From: Cutaneotrichosporon cavernicola
Lineage: Eukaryota > Basidiomycota > Tremellomycetes > Trichosporonales > Trichosporonaceae
DNA length: 64,000 bases
Direction of reading: 5' to 3'
Assembly: GCF_030864355.1 (NCBI RefSeq)
Contig: NC_083393.1
Location: 1,116,001-1,180,000, forward strand
Shown: positions 21,567 to 31,952 of the stretch, in pieces
How positions within the stretch are numbered: position 1 is the stretch's first letter
Layout of the letters: each line of letters begins with the position of its first letter
The notes under the pieces: generated by a model
The model's input: the letters and a program-made list of their open reading frames with translations, nothing else
What the model was told of the DNA's origin: nothing
The model's database searches: none
Position numbers and translations under genes: made by a program

Positions 21567-23118
21567 ATGAACGGGTACGGCAGCGCAGCCCCAAATGGCA
21601 ACGGCGATGCGGGCATCACCATTCCAGCAGGTGTGACGAATCAGCCGCGCGTCCTCGTGCGCAGCCTGAACCGTGACGAAGTGGTGTTCCACCTCTCGGG
21701 CGTCGACATGGCGTACGCAAACAGTCTGAGGAGGACAATGATGGCAGATGTCCCAACGATCTGTGAGTCGGTGTGGTGAGAGAGGATATGCGCCTCGTGC
21801 GCGATGGCCCGGTGGGCCAGGATGCGGATGCGCGAGTCGAGAAGGAATGGATGAGGGTGTATCGCGATTGCGTGTCTGTCTTTGTTGAACGCGGACGCCT
21901 TGCCGTGGCCGAAAGATCATCAGCAGGGTTTTGGATGGCCGCCGTACTGGGGTTACGAGTGAGATGTTGAGGAGAAGACTGAGCAAGAGACGGATCCATG
22001 TCTCTCGCGCGGCTTGGTCATCCCATACTCGCCACCCAACCCCGCACCGCTCGCTTCTTCCTTCGCACCACTTGACCGCTTGCTAATCTCAGGCATCGAC
22101 CAGGTCGCGTTCATGCAGAACACTTGCCCCATCCCGGATGAGATGTTGGCGCACCGCCTCGGCCTCATTCCGCTCATCTCGCGCGGTGCAGGCAAGGGCC
22201 TGCGCTACACCCGCGACTGCGACTGTGACGAGGGGTGTTACTACTGCATGGTAACGCTGCGGCTCAAAGTATCTGCTGCCAACTTGGCTCGGGGGAACTT
22301 CATGGCCATCACGAGCGACATGCTCGAGATTATCCCGAGTCCAAACACTGTGAGTTGGTTTGGGCTGCGCGTAGCCTTTGTTTTGGTTTGGACTATCAAT
22401 TGATGATGAGTCGAAACTTACAACTTACACCAGCCTCAACAAAATCCGTATGGCCCGCCACCAGAGATCGGAGACGAGGAGCGTGATATCACCGCCAACC
22501 GCGACCCGGACTTGGGGCAGCCCGTCGGCAAGGGTGACCCGACGGCGACGCCAGTGCAGATTGCGCGTCTTGGCGTCGGGCAGGAGATTGAGGTCATCTG
22601 CAAGGCGTACAAGGTGGGTAATCGATTGAATGAGCTGATCCCAGGGCATCTCGAAGCACCACGCCAAGTGGCAGCCAGTGTCGGCCATTGGCTTTGAGTA
22701 CGACCCGTACAACAAGCTGAGGCATACCGACTACTGGTTCGAGACGGATGCCGAGGCTGAGTGGCCGCTGAGCTCGAACCACGTATTCGAGACCGCGCCA
22801 GAGTCAACCGAGCCGTTCGACTACAACGCCGTACCCGGCACGTACTACTACGATGTGGAGAGCGTGGGCTCGATCCCCGTCACGAGCGTGTTTGAGCAGG
22901 CCTGCGACATCATGATCGACAACCTCGCGCAAATCATCCAGAGCGTGCAGGAGGAGACGGGCGCGGACGCAGAGGAGGACGAGGCCGACATGGTTGAGCC
23001 ACACATCAATGGCGGTGACGGATACGAGTACGGGGGATACGGTGGTGGTGACCAGTGGGGTGGCGGTGGTGGCGGCGGCGGAGGGTGGGGCACGGGCATG
23101 AGCCCGCTGAGGCGGTGA
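21567..23118 (+). CDS. RPB3: RNA polymerase II third-largest subunit RPB3
   Basis: Alpha-like assembly subunit of RNA polymerase II that pairs with Rpb11. Seen: VFHLSGVDMAYANSLRRTMM followed by ADVPTI, the conserved alpha motif; HRLGLIPLISRG; a zinc-binding cluster in CDCDEGCYYC; and KHHAKWQPVSAIGFEYDP, the conserved domain end. Introns inferred at 21763-22092 (330 nt, far longer than usual here), one after IIPSPNT and one after KAYK. Splicing the first gives VPTICIDQVAFMQNTC. The C-terminus has an unusual tail of Gly, Tyr and Trp (YGGYGGGDQWGGG...), not a standard part of the family. Confidence 0.93.
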
Positions 23119-23331
23119 GCGCCCGTAAGTCGGTGGCCTATTGATCTGTCTAGCAGTAGACAAGTGCATGCAGCAGTGTATCCTTGCAGCTCGCGAAGGG
23201 GACGTGTTAGTCACCGTTGAGCCTCCACCAACCTCCATCACCTCCGCCTCCACCTCCACCTCCACCTCACTCATCAGTATTCATTGTTGATCTCTCTTCT
23301 ACATCTTCTACTCCTCTCCTTGAAATCAACC

Positions 23332-24161
23332 ATGTCGACCATTCTAGACGACGTCACCTGGACCAGCGGAGACGCGACACTTGTCAGCGCGGACGGAGTG
23401 CGCTTCAAGGTCGCGTCGTACTATCTCTTCGCGGCGAGGTGAGCATTCGTCAGCAATCCAAGACAAGTGCTCTCCTGCCCTAGCTTCTGGGCATTTTCCA
23501 AGCTAATACCAGCGGCGTCTTCCGACAAGCGCACGCTATCTCCTCTGGACCGCTCTCTCTCGAGTTTGACGACCTTCAAATCGAGTCAGCCTCGACCATC
23601 CGCTCCTTCCTAGACTTGATCGTACACCTGAAACTCATCCCACCCTCCCCCTCCCCTTCCTCTTCCTCCTCTAACACAACCCTCTCTCAGGCGGACGAAC
23701 TCACGGCCATCCTCCGCTTCCTGGACAAGTACGACTGTCCGGTTCCCCGCCGCACCGCCATCCTCGTACTCGACAAGGCCCTCCCCGCCCTCATCCATCC
23801 CGCCGCAGCCCTCCTCGCAGGCTGTGCGACCGACGAGCCTGACCTCGTCAGCGCCGCCCTCCGTTTTGCGGATCGGGGTAAGAGCGACGGACATTATGAG
23901 CGGCACGAGGTCGATTCATCTCTCGAGGCGGTCAAGGAGGACCGCGATACCTTGGACCCAGCGCGGATGCCGTTCGAGTTCGTTCGCCGTATACCGCAGG
24001 AGTACCTCTGGGCGCTGGGGAGGGCTTGGGGAGGCCGGCCTTACCCGGTGCAAGAGAGGTTTGAAGAATATATCAAGGTCGTTAAGAGTATGTCTTGGGG
24101 GGGGGGAGGGGGGGGGAGGGGGTTGCGCTGACGGACAGAGTATCGGCCGCGAGGGGAGTAG
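23332..24161 (+). CDS. BTB/POZ-like domain protein (intact copy)
   Basis: Small protein of about 240 residues with a BTB/POZ-like fold of the sort expanded in basidiomycetes. Seen: VTWTSGDATLVSADGVRFK, then YLFAASGVFRQAHAISSG, then a C-terminal region of repeated helices (ELTAILRFLDKYDCPVPRRT). Start is the ATG at 23332. Intron 1 (23439-23512) is 74 nt. Intron 2 (24088-24138) is 51 nt and unusually G-rich; splicing ends the protein with KKYRPRGE at the TAG at 24159. The function is unknown; BTB proteins of this kind often act in protein-protein interaction or as adaptors. Two damaged relatives lie at 9.7-10.5 and 13.6-14.1 kb. Confidence 0.7.
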
Positions 24162-24725
24162 ATCATCCACACACCTTCCATGCATTCCCTCAGTATTTCC
24201 ACCCACGCTGCTGGATACGGCAAGCGCTGCTCGCTACTATCAAGCCACAGCACTGGCGTGTCCGATGTTGGCATCTTAGCAGCAACCACCTCGGACTCGG
24301 CATACTTAGCGAGCTGACACGACAGGTCTGCAATGTCTCGCGTCGTGTCAATGCATCTGTCGATCTGACAGAACGAAGCTGTGGATCGGATATGAGAATC
24401 AGCGCTCAGTGTGATGATCGAAGACCCCTTCCTCATCTTCATCAGTCTCTTCTCTTACTCACTTTCACTCACATCTCACACTACACACTGAGCGCAAGCT
24501 TTCTGAACGCGAGTGACCGATAGCGCGCTACATTTGTTTCGCAACGTCCTCCAGTGTTCGTGTGTCAGCTATTAACCGGTCACGCCCAAGTTGACTACAG
24601 ATACTGAGGCCAGGGAACATCACGATGGTTATCATAGGACCGGACGTGTGAGGCAGTTACAGTTGGAAGACGACGCGAGTACAGGCAGGACAATAGAACA
24701 ATGGAAAGACAGTATCCTCTAAACT
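24162..24725. other. Convergent intergenic region
   Basis: Lies between the 3' ends of the BTB-like gene and SPT8. A minus-strand open frame of 133 codons (24442-24041) begins here with an ATG and runs antisense into the BTB-like gene. I see no domain in it and treat it only as a possible antisense or chance frame. Confidence 0.4.
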
Positions 24726-26900
24726 CTACCACTTGACCTCATGTAAGAGTACGACACGTGTGCTCTCGCCCTGCCATCCGCGGTCGCCGCTCGCCGTGAT
24801 GAGGAAGCGCGACGTTGGGTCCACGACTGCGGTCAGCTTCAACCTCCTTGGAACACCCACTCATGCTCGAGACCGTCCCACCATGATGGCCGGCAATGAT
24901 GCGGAACGGTGGCCGCGAGCTCTTCTTCTTCGCCGGTTCCTCGGGCTCGTAGTACTCGACTGTGTTCCATAGCCGGATGTTGTCCGTGCTCGCGGTCGCA
25001 ACGTGTTTCCCGTCTGGGAATGCGACGATGCATGACACGGGACCCGAGTCGGACGGCGTGCGCAGGGTGCGGAGCACGCTCGTGCAAGTGGACGAGGTCT
25101 TGCGCACATCCCAGATGTCGATTGTACCATTTCGGCGTCCAGCGAGCACTTGGTTCCCGTCGCCGAGCCAGACAGCCTGTTGTCAGTGCCCGTCTGGTAG
25201 GAGATGCTCACGCTCATGCACCACGGAGGTGCGCGGTCGCCGGGGATCAGGCGCCCGACGGGCCCACCCTCCCGCCGATCAAACAACGTCACTTGTCCGT
25301 CCATGCTCGAAGCGAGGATGATGTCGTTCGACATCTCCTTGTACACTGCCGGTGAGAGGAGGGGTATGCTCGCCGCCGCGCCTGACACGAGGTTGGGCCT
25401 TGGCCGTGGCACACTTGGCACTATGGGTGCGAGCGCAGGCGCAGGCGTAACACTCGCACTCGCGCTCGGAGGGTTGGCACCCGGCAGCGCAAGACCGAGT
25501 GCCTGCAACGCCGGGGTGGCGGGCTTGCTCTCGTCTTCGGCATCGGCGTCGGCGTCGTCGTCGAATAAGCTGTCGGCGTCGTCGTCCTCGCATGCCGCAG
25601 CCTTCTCCGACTCGGCCACCGCAGGCATGTTCCGGTTTTCCTGGCCGTCCGGCTCCTTCTCCTCCTTGACCTCCGGCTTCTCTTCCGCCATCACCGCATC
25701 GCCATCCGGCTCGCGATCCGCCTTGAAGAACCCAGGCCCGACGTTGACACTCACGTGTGGGAGCGCGTCACCGTTAGTGCCGACCTTCTCGGGCACCTTG
25801 TCAGTGTCCTGCGTTATGGGCCGGAGGGAGAGGGAACTGATCTGGGCGCCGTGGGTGGGGTAAGAGCGCACAACTTGCCCCGAGTTGAGGTCCCATTCCT
25901 GCTGTTAGCGAGCTCCCAAGAACACACACCTTGACCCCGCCGTCCCACGAGCCCGAAAGTACCCCACGGTCGCCCGGAAGCAATTGGAGCGCGCTAACGA
26001 CGTTCGTATGTCCCTTGAGCGAGTGGACGAGGTGTCCTGGCTTATGTCGCAATGAGTAGAGGTTGATCGGCCCGCTCTGGCTCCCGGCCAGTGCCCACAG
26101 TGCGTCGCCCTCGCACGCGAGCGAGTACACGGGCTCGATGCGTTTCGTAGGTGGCGTTCCATCTTCCACCTCGCAAGACCACCATCCGCGCCCCACACCG
26201 GCCTTGTGAACACTTTCGCCTAGTCCGACAATGCTGCGCTGTTGCGCGGTCATGACCTGACCGCCGTTGACCGATGCCCAGAAGTCGTATGCCCGCACAT
26301 GCCCATCCTGACCACCCGTGAGGAGGTAGGATAAACACGTGGAGGCTGCTATTGAGTGCACGGCTGTCGGGAGGGGAATGCCGACAACAGTCTCGATGGT
26401 GAGGTTTGATGGCGGCCATGGCTGGGACGGAACGAAGAGCGAGCGCCGGGACTGTTGAGGTGGTGTTGGCTGACGGGTCTCGGAGCGAGGCGTCGCCTCC
26501 TTTGACTGCTGGGCGGATGCTACATCAGCGGTGCCAGGGTGGAACTCACGCTCAGCTGTTGGTGCTGTGGTCGTGGGGCGTGTCTGGTCCTCTTCTTCTC
26601 CAGCTCCGTCGTCGTCATCATCCTCATCCTCATCCTCATCGTCTTCTTCCTCCTCGTCTTCTTCCTCTTCATCATCATCTTCCTCCCCATCATCGCCTTC
26701 CTCTCCTTCGGCATCGTCCTCGTCTTCGTCCATTTCCTGGTCGTCGTCGAATCTGGGTCAACAAGAACCACATCCACACTCACTGGTTGCCGGTATCCTC
26801 ACGCATCTCCTCCTGCCGTCAGCTCACCCTGCAATGCACGCACATCCTCATCTTCATCCTCGTCCTCAAAGTGGTCGTCTTCCTCGTCGTCGCTACGCAT
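24726..26900 (-). CDS. SPT8: SAGA complex subunit Spt8 (WD40)
   Basis: TBP-binding WD40 subunit of the SAGA coactivator. The N-terminus is extremely acidic (runs of Asp and Glu), then PLPTAVHSIAASTCLSYLL, TGGQDGHVRAYDFWASVNGG and RSIVGLGESVHKAG, typical of Spt8. Further WD repeats follow (HSLKGHTNVVSALQLLPGDR, SGSWDGGVKV), then an acidic linker, ILASSMDGQVTLFDRREGG, RRNGTIDIWDVRKT and a last exon ending VVLLHEVKW. The last intron (GTGGGT...GACCGCAG) joins SSM to IVDPTSRFLITASGDRG. The start is uncertain: ATG at 26900 (MRSDDEEDDHFEDED) spliced onto the acidic block, or ATG at 26733. The C-terminal half is certain. Confidence 0.88.
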
Positions 26901-27042
26901 TGATGATGGATGGCGATGGATAATGGATAATGGTGCGGATCCAAATATCCCCGTTATACTACCTCCACCCTCCCCACCCTCCCAGGACACTAACTGAACC
27001 CACACACCATCAACGTCACTCCATCGCATCACTCCATCCACC

Positions 27043-28083
27043 ATGTCCGGCACCGGCCCCCGCGAGGCCATCTTGTACGCATCCCCGCTAAAAAGCTAAC
27101 CCAGTCCCACGCGCATGAACCTGACCCTCACCAAGGGTCGGCTCAAGGGTGCCCAGACCGGCCACTCTCTCCTCGCCAAGAAGCGTGACGCGCTCACCAC
27201 CCGTTTCCGCCAGATCCTTAAGAAGGTCGACGAGGCCAAGCGTTCCATGGGCCGCGTGCTCCAGCTCGCTTCCTTCTCCCTCGCCGAGGTTACCTACACC
27301 GCCGGCGACATCGGGTACCAGGTCCAGGAGAGTGTGCGCAAGGCGACATACACTGTCAAGGCCAAGCAGGAGAACGTGTCGGGTGTTGTGCTGCCCGCGT
27401 TCGAGGGTGTGCGCAAGGAGGGCAGCGGTGAGTTTATTCTCGACAGCGGGAGCTCAGTCGTGTGCGGAGGGTCCGTGACGGCCTTGACAGGACGGGGGAG
27501 GGCTAACACCAGACTTCAATCTCACGGGTCTGTCGCGTGGTGGCCAGCAGATTCAGCGCAGTCGAGACACATATGTCAAGGCGGTCGGTACCCTTGTCGA
27601 GCTCGCATCGTTGCAGACGGCGTTTACGATCCTCGACGAGGTCATCCGCGCGACCAACCGCCGTGTAAATGCGATCGAGCACGTCGTCATCCCGCGCCTC
27701 GAGAACACGATCAAGTACATCAACTCGGAGCTGGACGAAATGGATCGGTGAGTGAGCATGCAACGAGGAGAATGCCAGCTGGGCATGGGTTGGGAAGGGG
27801 AAGGGGGAGGGGGAGGGGGAGGGGGAGGGGGGAGGGGTAGGAAGGATGGGGAAAGGGACTGAGTGACATTACGCACACCGCTAACAGCAGCGAGGAGTTC
27901 TTCCGTCTCAAGAAGGTGCAGGGCAAGAAGAAGCGTGACGCGGCCCAGGCCGACGCCGAGCGGGCGGAGAAGAATGCGCAGGTCGCCGAGTCCGAGGTGA
28001 ACAAGGACGACGGGATTGGGGGCGGCTTGGCGGGTGGTGCGGACATGCTCGACGCCGACAAGGACGACGATGTCATTTTCTAG
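27043..28083 (+). CDS. VMA8: V-type ATPase subunit D
   Basis: Central-stalk subunit D of the V1 sector, the rotor that couples ATP hydrolysis to proton pumping at vacuolar and endosomal membranes. Seen: RMNLTLTKGRLKGAQTGHSL, LLAKKRDALTTRFRQILKK, then VNAIEHVVIPRLENTIKYI and EEFFRLKKVQGKKKR, all diagnostic. Start is the ATG at 27043. Intron 1 (27075-27104) is only 30 nt and splicing it yields AILFPTRMNL. The last intron (27748-27890) carries a long G-rich tract and ends in a tandem CAGCAG acceptor; the distal site gives the family-typical DREEFFRLKK. The C-terminus is acidic and ends DDDVIF. Confidence 0.95.
27791..27838 (+). repeat. G-rich tandem tract in VMA8 intron
   Basis: Repeated GGGGGA units, about eight runs of four to six G, inside the last intron of VMA8. 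It meets the simple four-run rule for a possible G-quadruplex in the transcript. Confidence 0.85.
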
Positions 28084-28393
28084 ACGTTTATGTTATTAGT
28101 GTGTGTGCTGTGAGATGGGCGTACAATTTACGGCGAGCAGCGAACAAGCATCAGTCAAGCTGGCTTGGTGGCTGGTGGCTGGTGACAGAAGAGTAGAGCG
28201 GGGTGACATGGCTGTGCGTCATCGCTGACAGTTTGTATTACACCATAATGGCCGTATTAGGTTGCCCACTCCCGGTCCTAATGCCTTGATGGTCGGCCTA
28301 TTCGAGCCGCCGTTAGTAAAGATGTCAACAACGAGCATCGCCTGTTCGATCTTCACCTCGTCATCACATCACATCACATCATCACACCACATC

Positions 28394-28827
28394 ATGGCAG
28401 AAGAGTCCTTCTTTGAGAAGGAAAAGGATCGTCTCTTGAAAGAGATCGCGACGGTGGGTATGGGACGAATAGAGTTACCCATTCCAGTCGTGTGCTCCCT
28501 ACTCCCTTCCTCACTCCTCCTTCCTTCTCCTTGAGCGACACTGACATCAGGGCATGGAAGACCTCATCTCCACGACCAACGCGTACAACCGCAAGATGGA
28601 GGAGGCGTACGGCGTCGGGAGAGAGTTTAGCACAGTCGCCGACCTGTGGGGCAAGTTTGTTGCCGACGTCACGGGACATAAGGTGGGTCCGCTTCATATC
28701 GACCCCTAACTGACTACAGAACGACCTGAAGGACCAGGGTGTCCCCGGAACAGGAGGGACGACGTTTGGCGCGGGCGCGAGATGGTGTGTTCAGCCCATC
28801 CATTCCGAAGCCACAGCTGACGACAGA
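28394..28827 (+). CDS. DAD1: DASH/DAM1 complex subunit Dad1
   Basis: Small subunit (about 85 residues) of the fungal-specific DASH ring that couples kinetochores to microtubules. Exon 1 reads MAEESFFEKEKDRLLKEIAT; exon 2 reads GMEDLISTTNAYNRKMEEAY then GVGREFSTVADLWGKFV, the family core; exon 3 is a short Gly-rich tail. Introns follow EIAT, GHK and the final AR. The last one is odd: the exon ends in TG and the next exon starts with A, so the TGA stop exists only after splicing (intron 28785-28826). If the intron is kept, translation would continue for roughly 40 more residues. Confidence 0.88.
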
Positions 28828-28965
28828 TCATGTCTTTCCCCTCTTCACACCAACCCCCGAACAAAGCATAACGAACCATACCCCCCCCCACGCACATGTA
28901 TACTACTGTGAGATTAGGCATGCATTTCTATAGAAACGAGTGTTGCCATGCGTTGCGCCACGGTG

Positions 28966-30053
28966 TTACTCCTTTTTGGCTGCGAGCTCGCGCTGCTTCT
29001 TCTTGAGGGCGCGCTTGCGGATGTCCTTGTGCATCGAGTGGATGACGCCGACCGCAATGTTCTCGGTAACGTTACCTCCGATACCGACGACATAATCCAT
29101 GGCCGCGTGCGCTGGGTAAGGCGTACTCTCGTACATGCGCCCCTGAGCGCCGCGGGCAGCCCCAATAGACCCAAGGGTCGACTTGACAAACTTCTCTGGC
29201 GTGGGGACCGTGAGCGACGCCTTGCGAATCTTGGACATGTTGGAAACAACAAAAGCCGGGAAGACCATGGTACAAACGACGCCCTTGCTCTGAACCTCGG
29301 CGGCCAGCGCAGTGTTCCAAGTCTTGAGGCCGCCCTTTGTGCACGAGTACGCGGCGAGGAGCGGAGAAGGGATACGACCACTGAGGGAGCCGATAGTCAT
29401 GACGAGCGACTTGGGAGCGGTACCTGGTGTGGAGCGGGCCACGAGAAGGGGCATAATGGCGCGGGTGAGCTGCAGCGTCCATGAGATATTGGTCTGGACA
29501 ATGTTGTCGATTTCGGTGGGGTCGGTCTCGTGGAACGCGACGGGCATCTCGTGGCTCGCGCCGACGTTGTTGATAAGTATCCCAGTGTCGACTGTACGCG
29601 CAATGTCGGCAATGCGCTTCACGGCGGCATGCAGGTCGGCGGGATCAGCGGCATCGGCGACGACCGACAGGGCGCGAATCTTGTGCGCCGACTCGAGTTC
29701 GCGCGCCAGGTCGTCAAGCGCGCTCTGGCGGCGGCCGACTAGGATCAAGCCAAAGCCGTCGGCCGCGAGCTGGCGGGCAAACTCCAGCCCAATACCCGAA
29801 GTACAGCCCGTCACGATCGCGTACGTCGTCCCCTTGGCTGCCTTGAAGCTCGTGAGCGGCACACCGGAGCCCGCCGCAATCGAGAAGAGGAAGCGGCCGA
29901 GCGACGACGCATAGGTCACGAGCGTGAGGGCGCCGACGAAGGCCAGGAGGAAGGTCGACATCGGCACCTCGAGGGCTGGGTTAGCGAGGCTCAAGACAAG
30001 AAAACCGTACTGATCTCGTTGCCAAAGATGTTGTATTTGTGGTATTCGGGCAT
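28966..30053 (-). CDS. Very-long-chain 3-ketoacyl-CoA reductase
   Basis: Short-chain dehydrogenase/reductase that catalyses the second step of very-long-chain fatty acid elongation at the ER membrane (Ifa38/KAR-like). Seen: an N-terminal membrane helix (STFLLAFVGALTLVTYASSL), cofactor motif TGCTSGIG, the NNVG motif, catalytic Ser in SLSGRIPSP and the YSCTK active-site Tyr-Lys pair, then VFPAFVVSNMSKIRKASL. The C-terminus is lysine-rich (KKKQRELAAKKE), compatible with ER retention. Start is the ATG at 30053 (MPEYHKYNIFGNEI); a 35-nt intron then joins to LEVPMSTFLL. Length about 345 residues is normal. Confidence 0.9.
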
Positions 30054-30311
30054 GGTGGGTGGAGTTGCAGAGAAACACCCAAAGTTGGATGACGAGACAC
30101 GCGCCAAGTGGTGGGGACAAGACGACCGCGTCACGTGACATTCGCCTGGCCACACGCCTGCACGCCGGCACACTGGTCCGCGCGGCTGCTCCACAGAGGG
30201 GACATAGATGCATACATAGTGAACGGTGATCCTATATTGTATTGCGTGAGAGCGGGATGCAGTAGCGAGAGAATGCGTTGGGTGTGTAGTGAGGCCGGTT
30301 GGGGCATGGGC

Positions 30312-31442
30312 TTATGGTGCGTCCTCGGGCTTGAGCTTGGACGTGTCGATTGATCCGTTGGCCATCTCACGCCGGCGAAGTAGGCCGAGGATGAGAGACA
30401 TGCCCTTACGCGACTGGTGTAAGCTTCTCCTCTCTTTCTACATCTCCGTCATCATCCACATCGGAGCCTCCTCGGCAGTCTCGCCAGCTACTCACATGTT
30501 CAGTGTTGCCTTCAAACTTGCCAATGCCATAGGACTCAATCTTGTCCCGCAGAATCTGGGACCACGATCCGCCGAACTGCGACCGCACCTCAGCGGTAGT
30601 GTGATGCATTGTTGATCTCGGGTCAGCCTTCCTTCTCTCTCTTGTCTTCTGCCCTCTCCTCTCCCCACAATGACTCACCCATCGGGGCCAGCACACAGCT
30701 CACCCCCTTCGATGACATGCATGAACTTTTTGAAGCTCAGATTCGCTTGCCACACCCGCAAGCGCGGCTGCTCCCTGTACGACGCCAGCATCTCGCTGCC
30801 CACATGGTGTGTGGGCGGTCCAGCTGCCAAGGCTTCCTCCGGATCTTTCCCCCATCCGGGTGGGTCGACGACGCTCTCTTCCAGCACCCAGGCGTCGAGG
30901 CCTCGTCCGCCAGAGGCCTTGGCGACGGGGAGGAACTTGGACGCCCATTGGGGTACAATCCCGCGCTTGAGGATTAGGCGGACAGTCTTGATGCGCCCCG
31001 TGCTCGGGTCTACTGTTCGTTCGAGGACGTCGACTGATAGGACGTGCCGTGCGAACGGGTTTGGATAACGCAGGAAGAAGGCGAGGAGGGGTGTTGGGGG
31101 AGGTTCGGGACTGGTGTTAGCTAAAGGCGCTGAGGTGTGGAGGGAAGGGAGGGGGACGCAGGGTAGCTGACGAGAGGCAGGCTAGGTAGAGGAGACAAGG
31201 TGGAGGAAGGCGCCAGGATGGGGTTGGGAAAGCACTTGGGCACCTGCTGAGCCGGGGCTAACGACGCGGACTTAGGAGGCGATGGCTCGGGGATGGCGGT
31301 GGAGCCAGAGGACGGCGGAGAAGAGCGGGATGGCGCGGAGGTTACATCGCTGGGGTCCAAGACTGCGACGACGCCTCTAGCGCGGGAGGCGAGCGCCCAT
31401 ACTAACTCACTAGGTATGAGTCTTGCGGTAAAACTGGACCAT
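30312..31442 (-). CDS. PRELI/MSF1 (Ups-type) mitochondrial lipid-transfer protein
   Basis: Intermembrane-space phospholipid transfer protein of the PRELI/Ups family, moving phosphatidic acid or phosphatidylserine between mitochondrial membranes with Mdm35. Seen: FFLRYPNPFARHVLSVDVLE followed by RTVDPSTGRIKTVRLILKRG, then a later SMHHTTAEVRSQFGG-like region. Four exons are inferred. Exon 1 (31442-31411) encodes only MVQFYRKTHTY; a 300-nt intron (31410-31111) joins it to PEPPPTPLLAFFLRYP, which fits the family N-terminus. A later donor after CAGPDG gives the frame into STMHHTTAEV, and the last exon begins SRKGMSLILGLL and ends KPEDAP. Which Ups paralogue it is (Ups1, 2 or 3) cannot be told. Confidence 0.85.
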
Positions 31443-31952
31443 GACGGGTTATCGGCGTTGCATGGGCGATGGGGTGATGGGTAGTGGGCGAGGGGATTGA
31501 AGTGGGGAGAGGGGGGGGAGGTGACCGAGGCAAGTAGGTTGGGATGCTGGCTGGGGACCATCAGCTTGTGTGCGGGGCAATGGGTCACTCCGACTTTTAG
31601 TTCCGCCCTCGGTCCACCCTCGGCCCTCCCTCCACCTCTGTCAACAGTGATTTTAAGGAACAGCCAGCGCTGACGTCGCTCCCTTGTTCTATTATTCCAT
31701 TGTTCCAACTGCACATCCGTTCTCCCCTGCCCTAGTGCCCTAGTGGAACACATGCATCGTGCGACACTACAACAGACCCCTACCCCACAAGAATCATGAC
31801 ATGCACAACGACGCGCGTGACTGCGCTGGCTCCAGCCAGTCGTGCACGTGCGTAGGCGCAACGGGTTCGGCCTCGCCCCCGGCGTCGATGTCGGCCCTTG
31901 CAGCAGCGACCGGCCATGGACATGTATTGGCCGTGCATTCGGCGCAGACCAC

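Noticed and set aside
21567..22092. Antisense frames across the RPB3 first intron as a nested gene
   Set aside because: No start context or domain; composition does not look coding.
26531..26997. Plus-strand Ser-rich and hydrophobic frames opposite the SPT8 N-terminus
   Set aside because: They come from the Asp/Glu repeat read in antisense.
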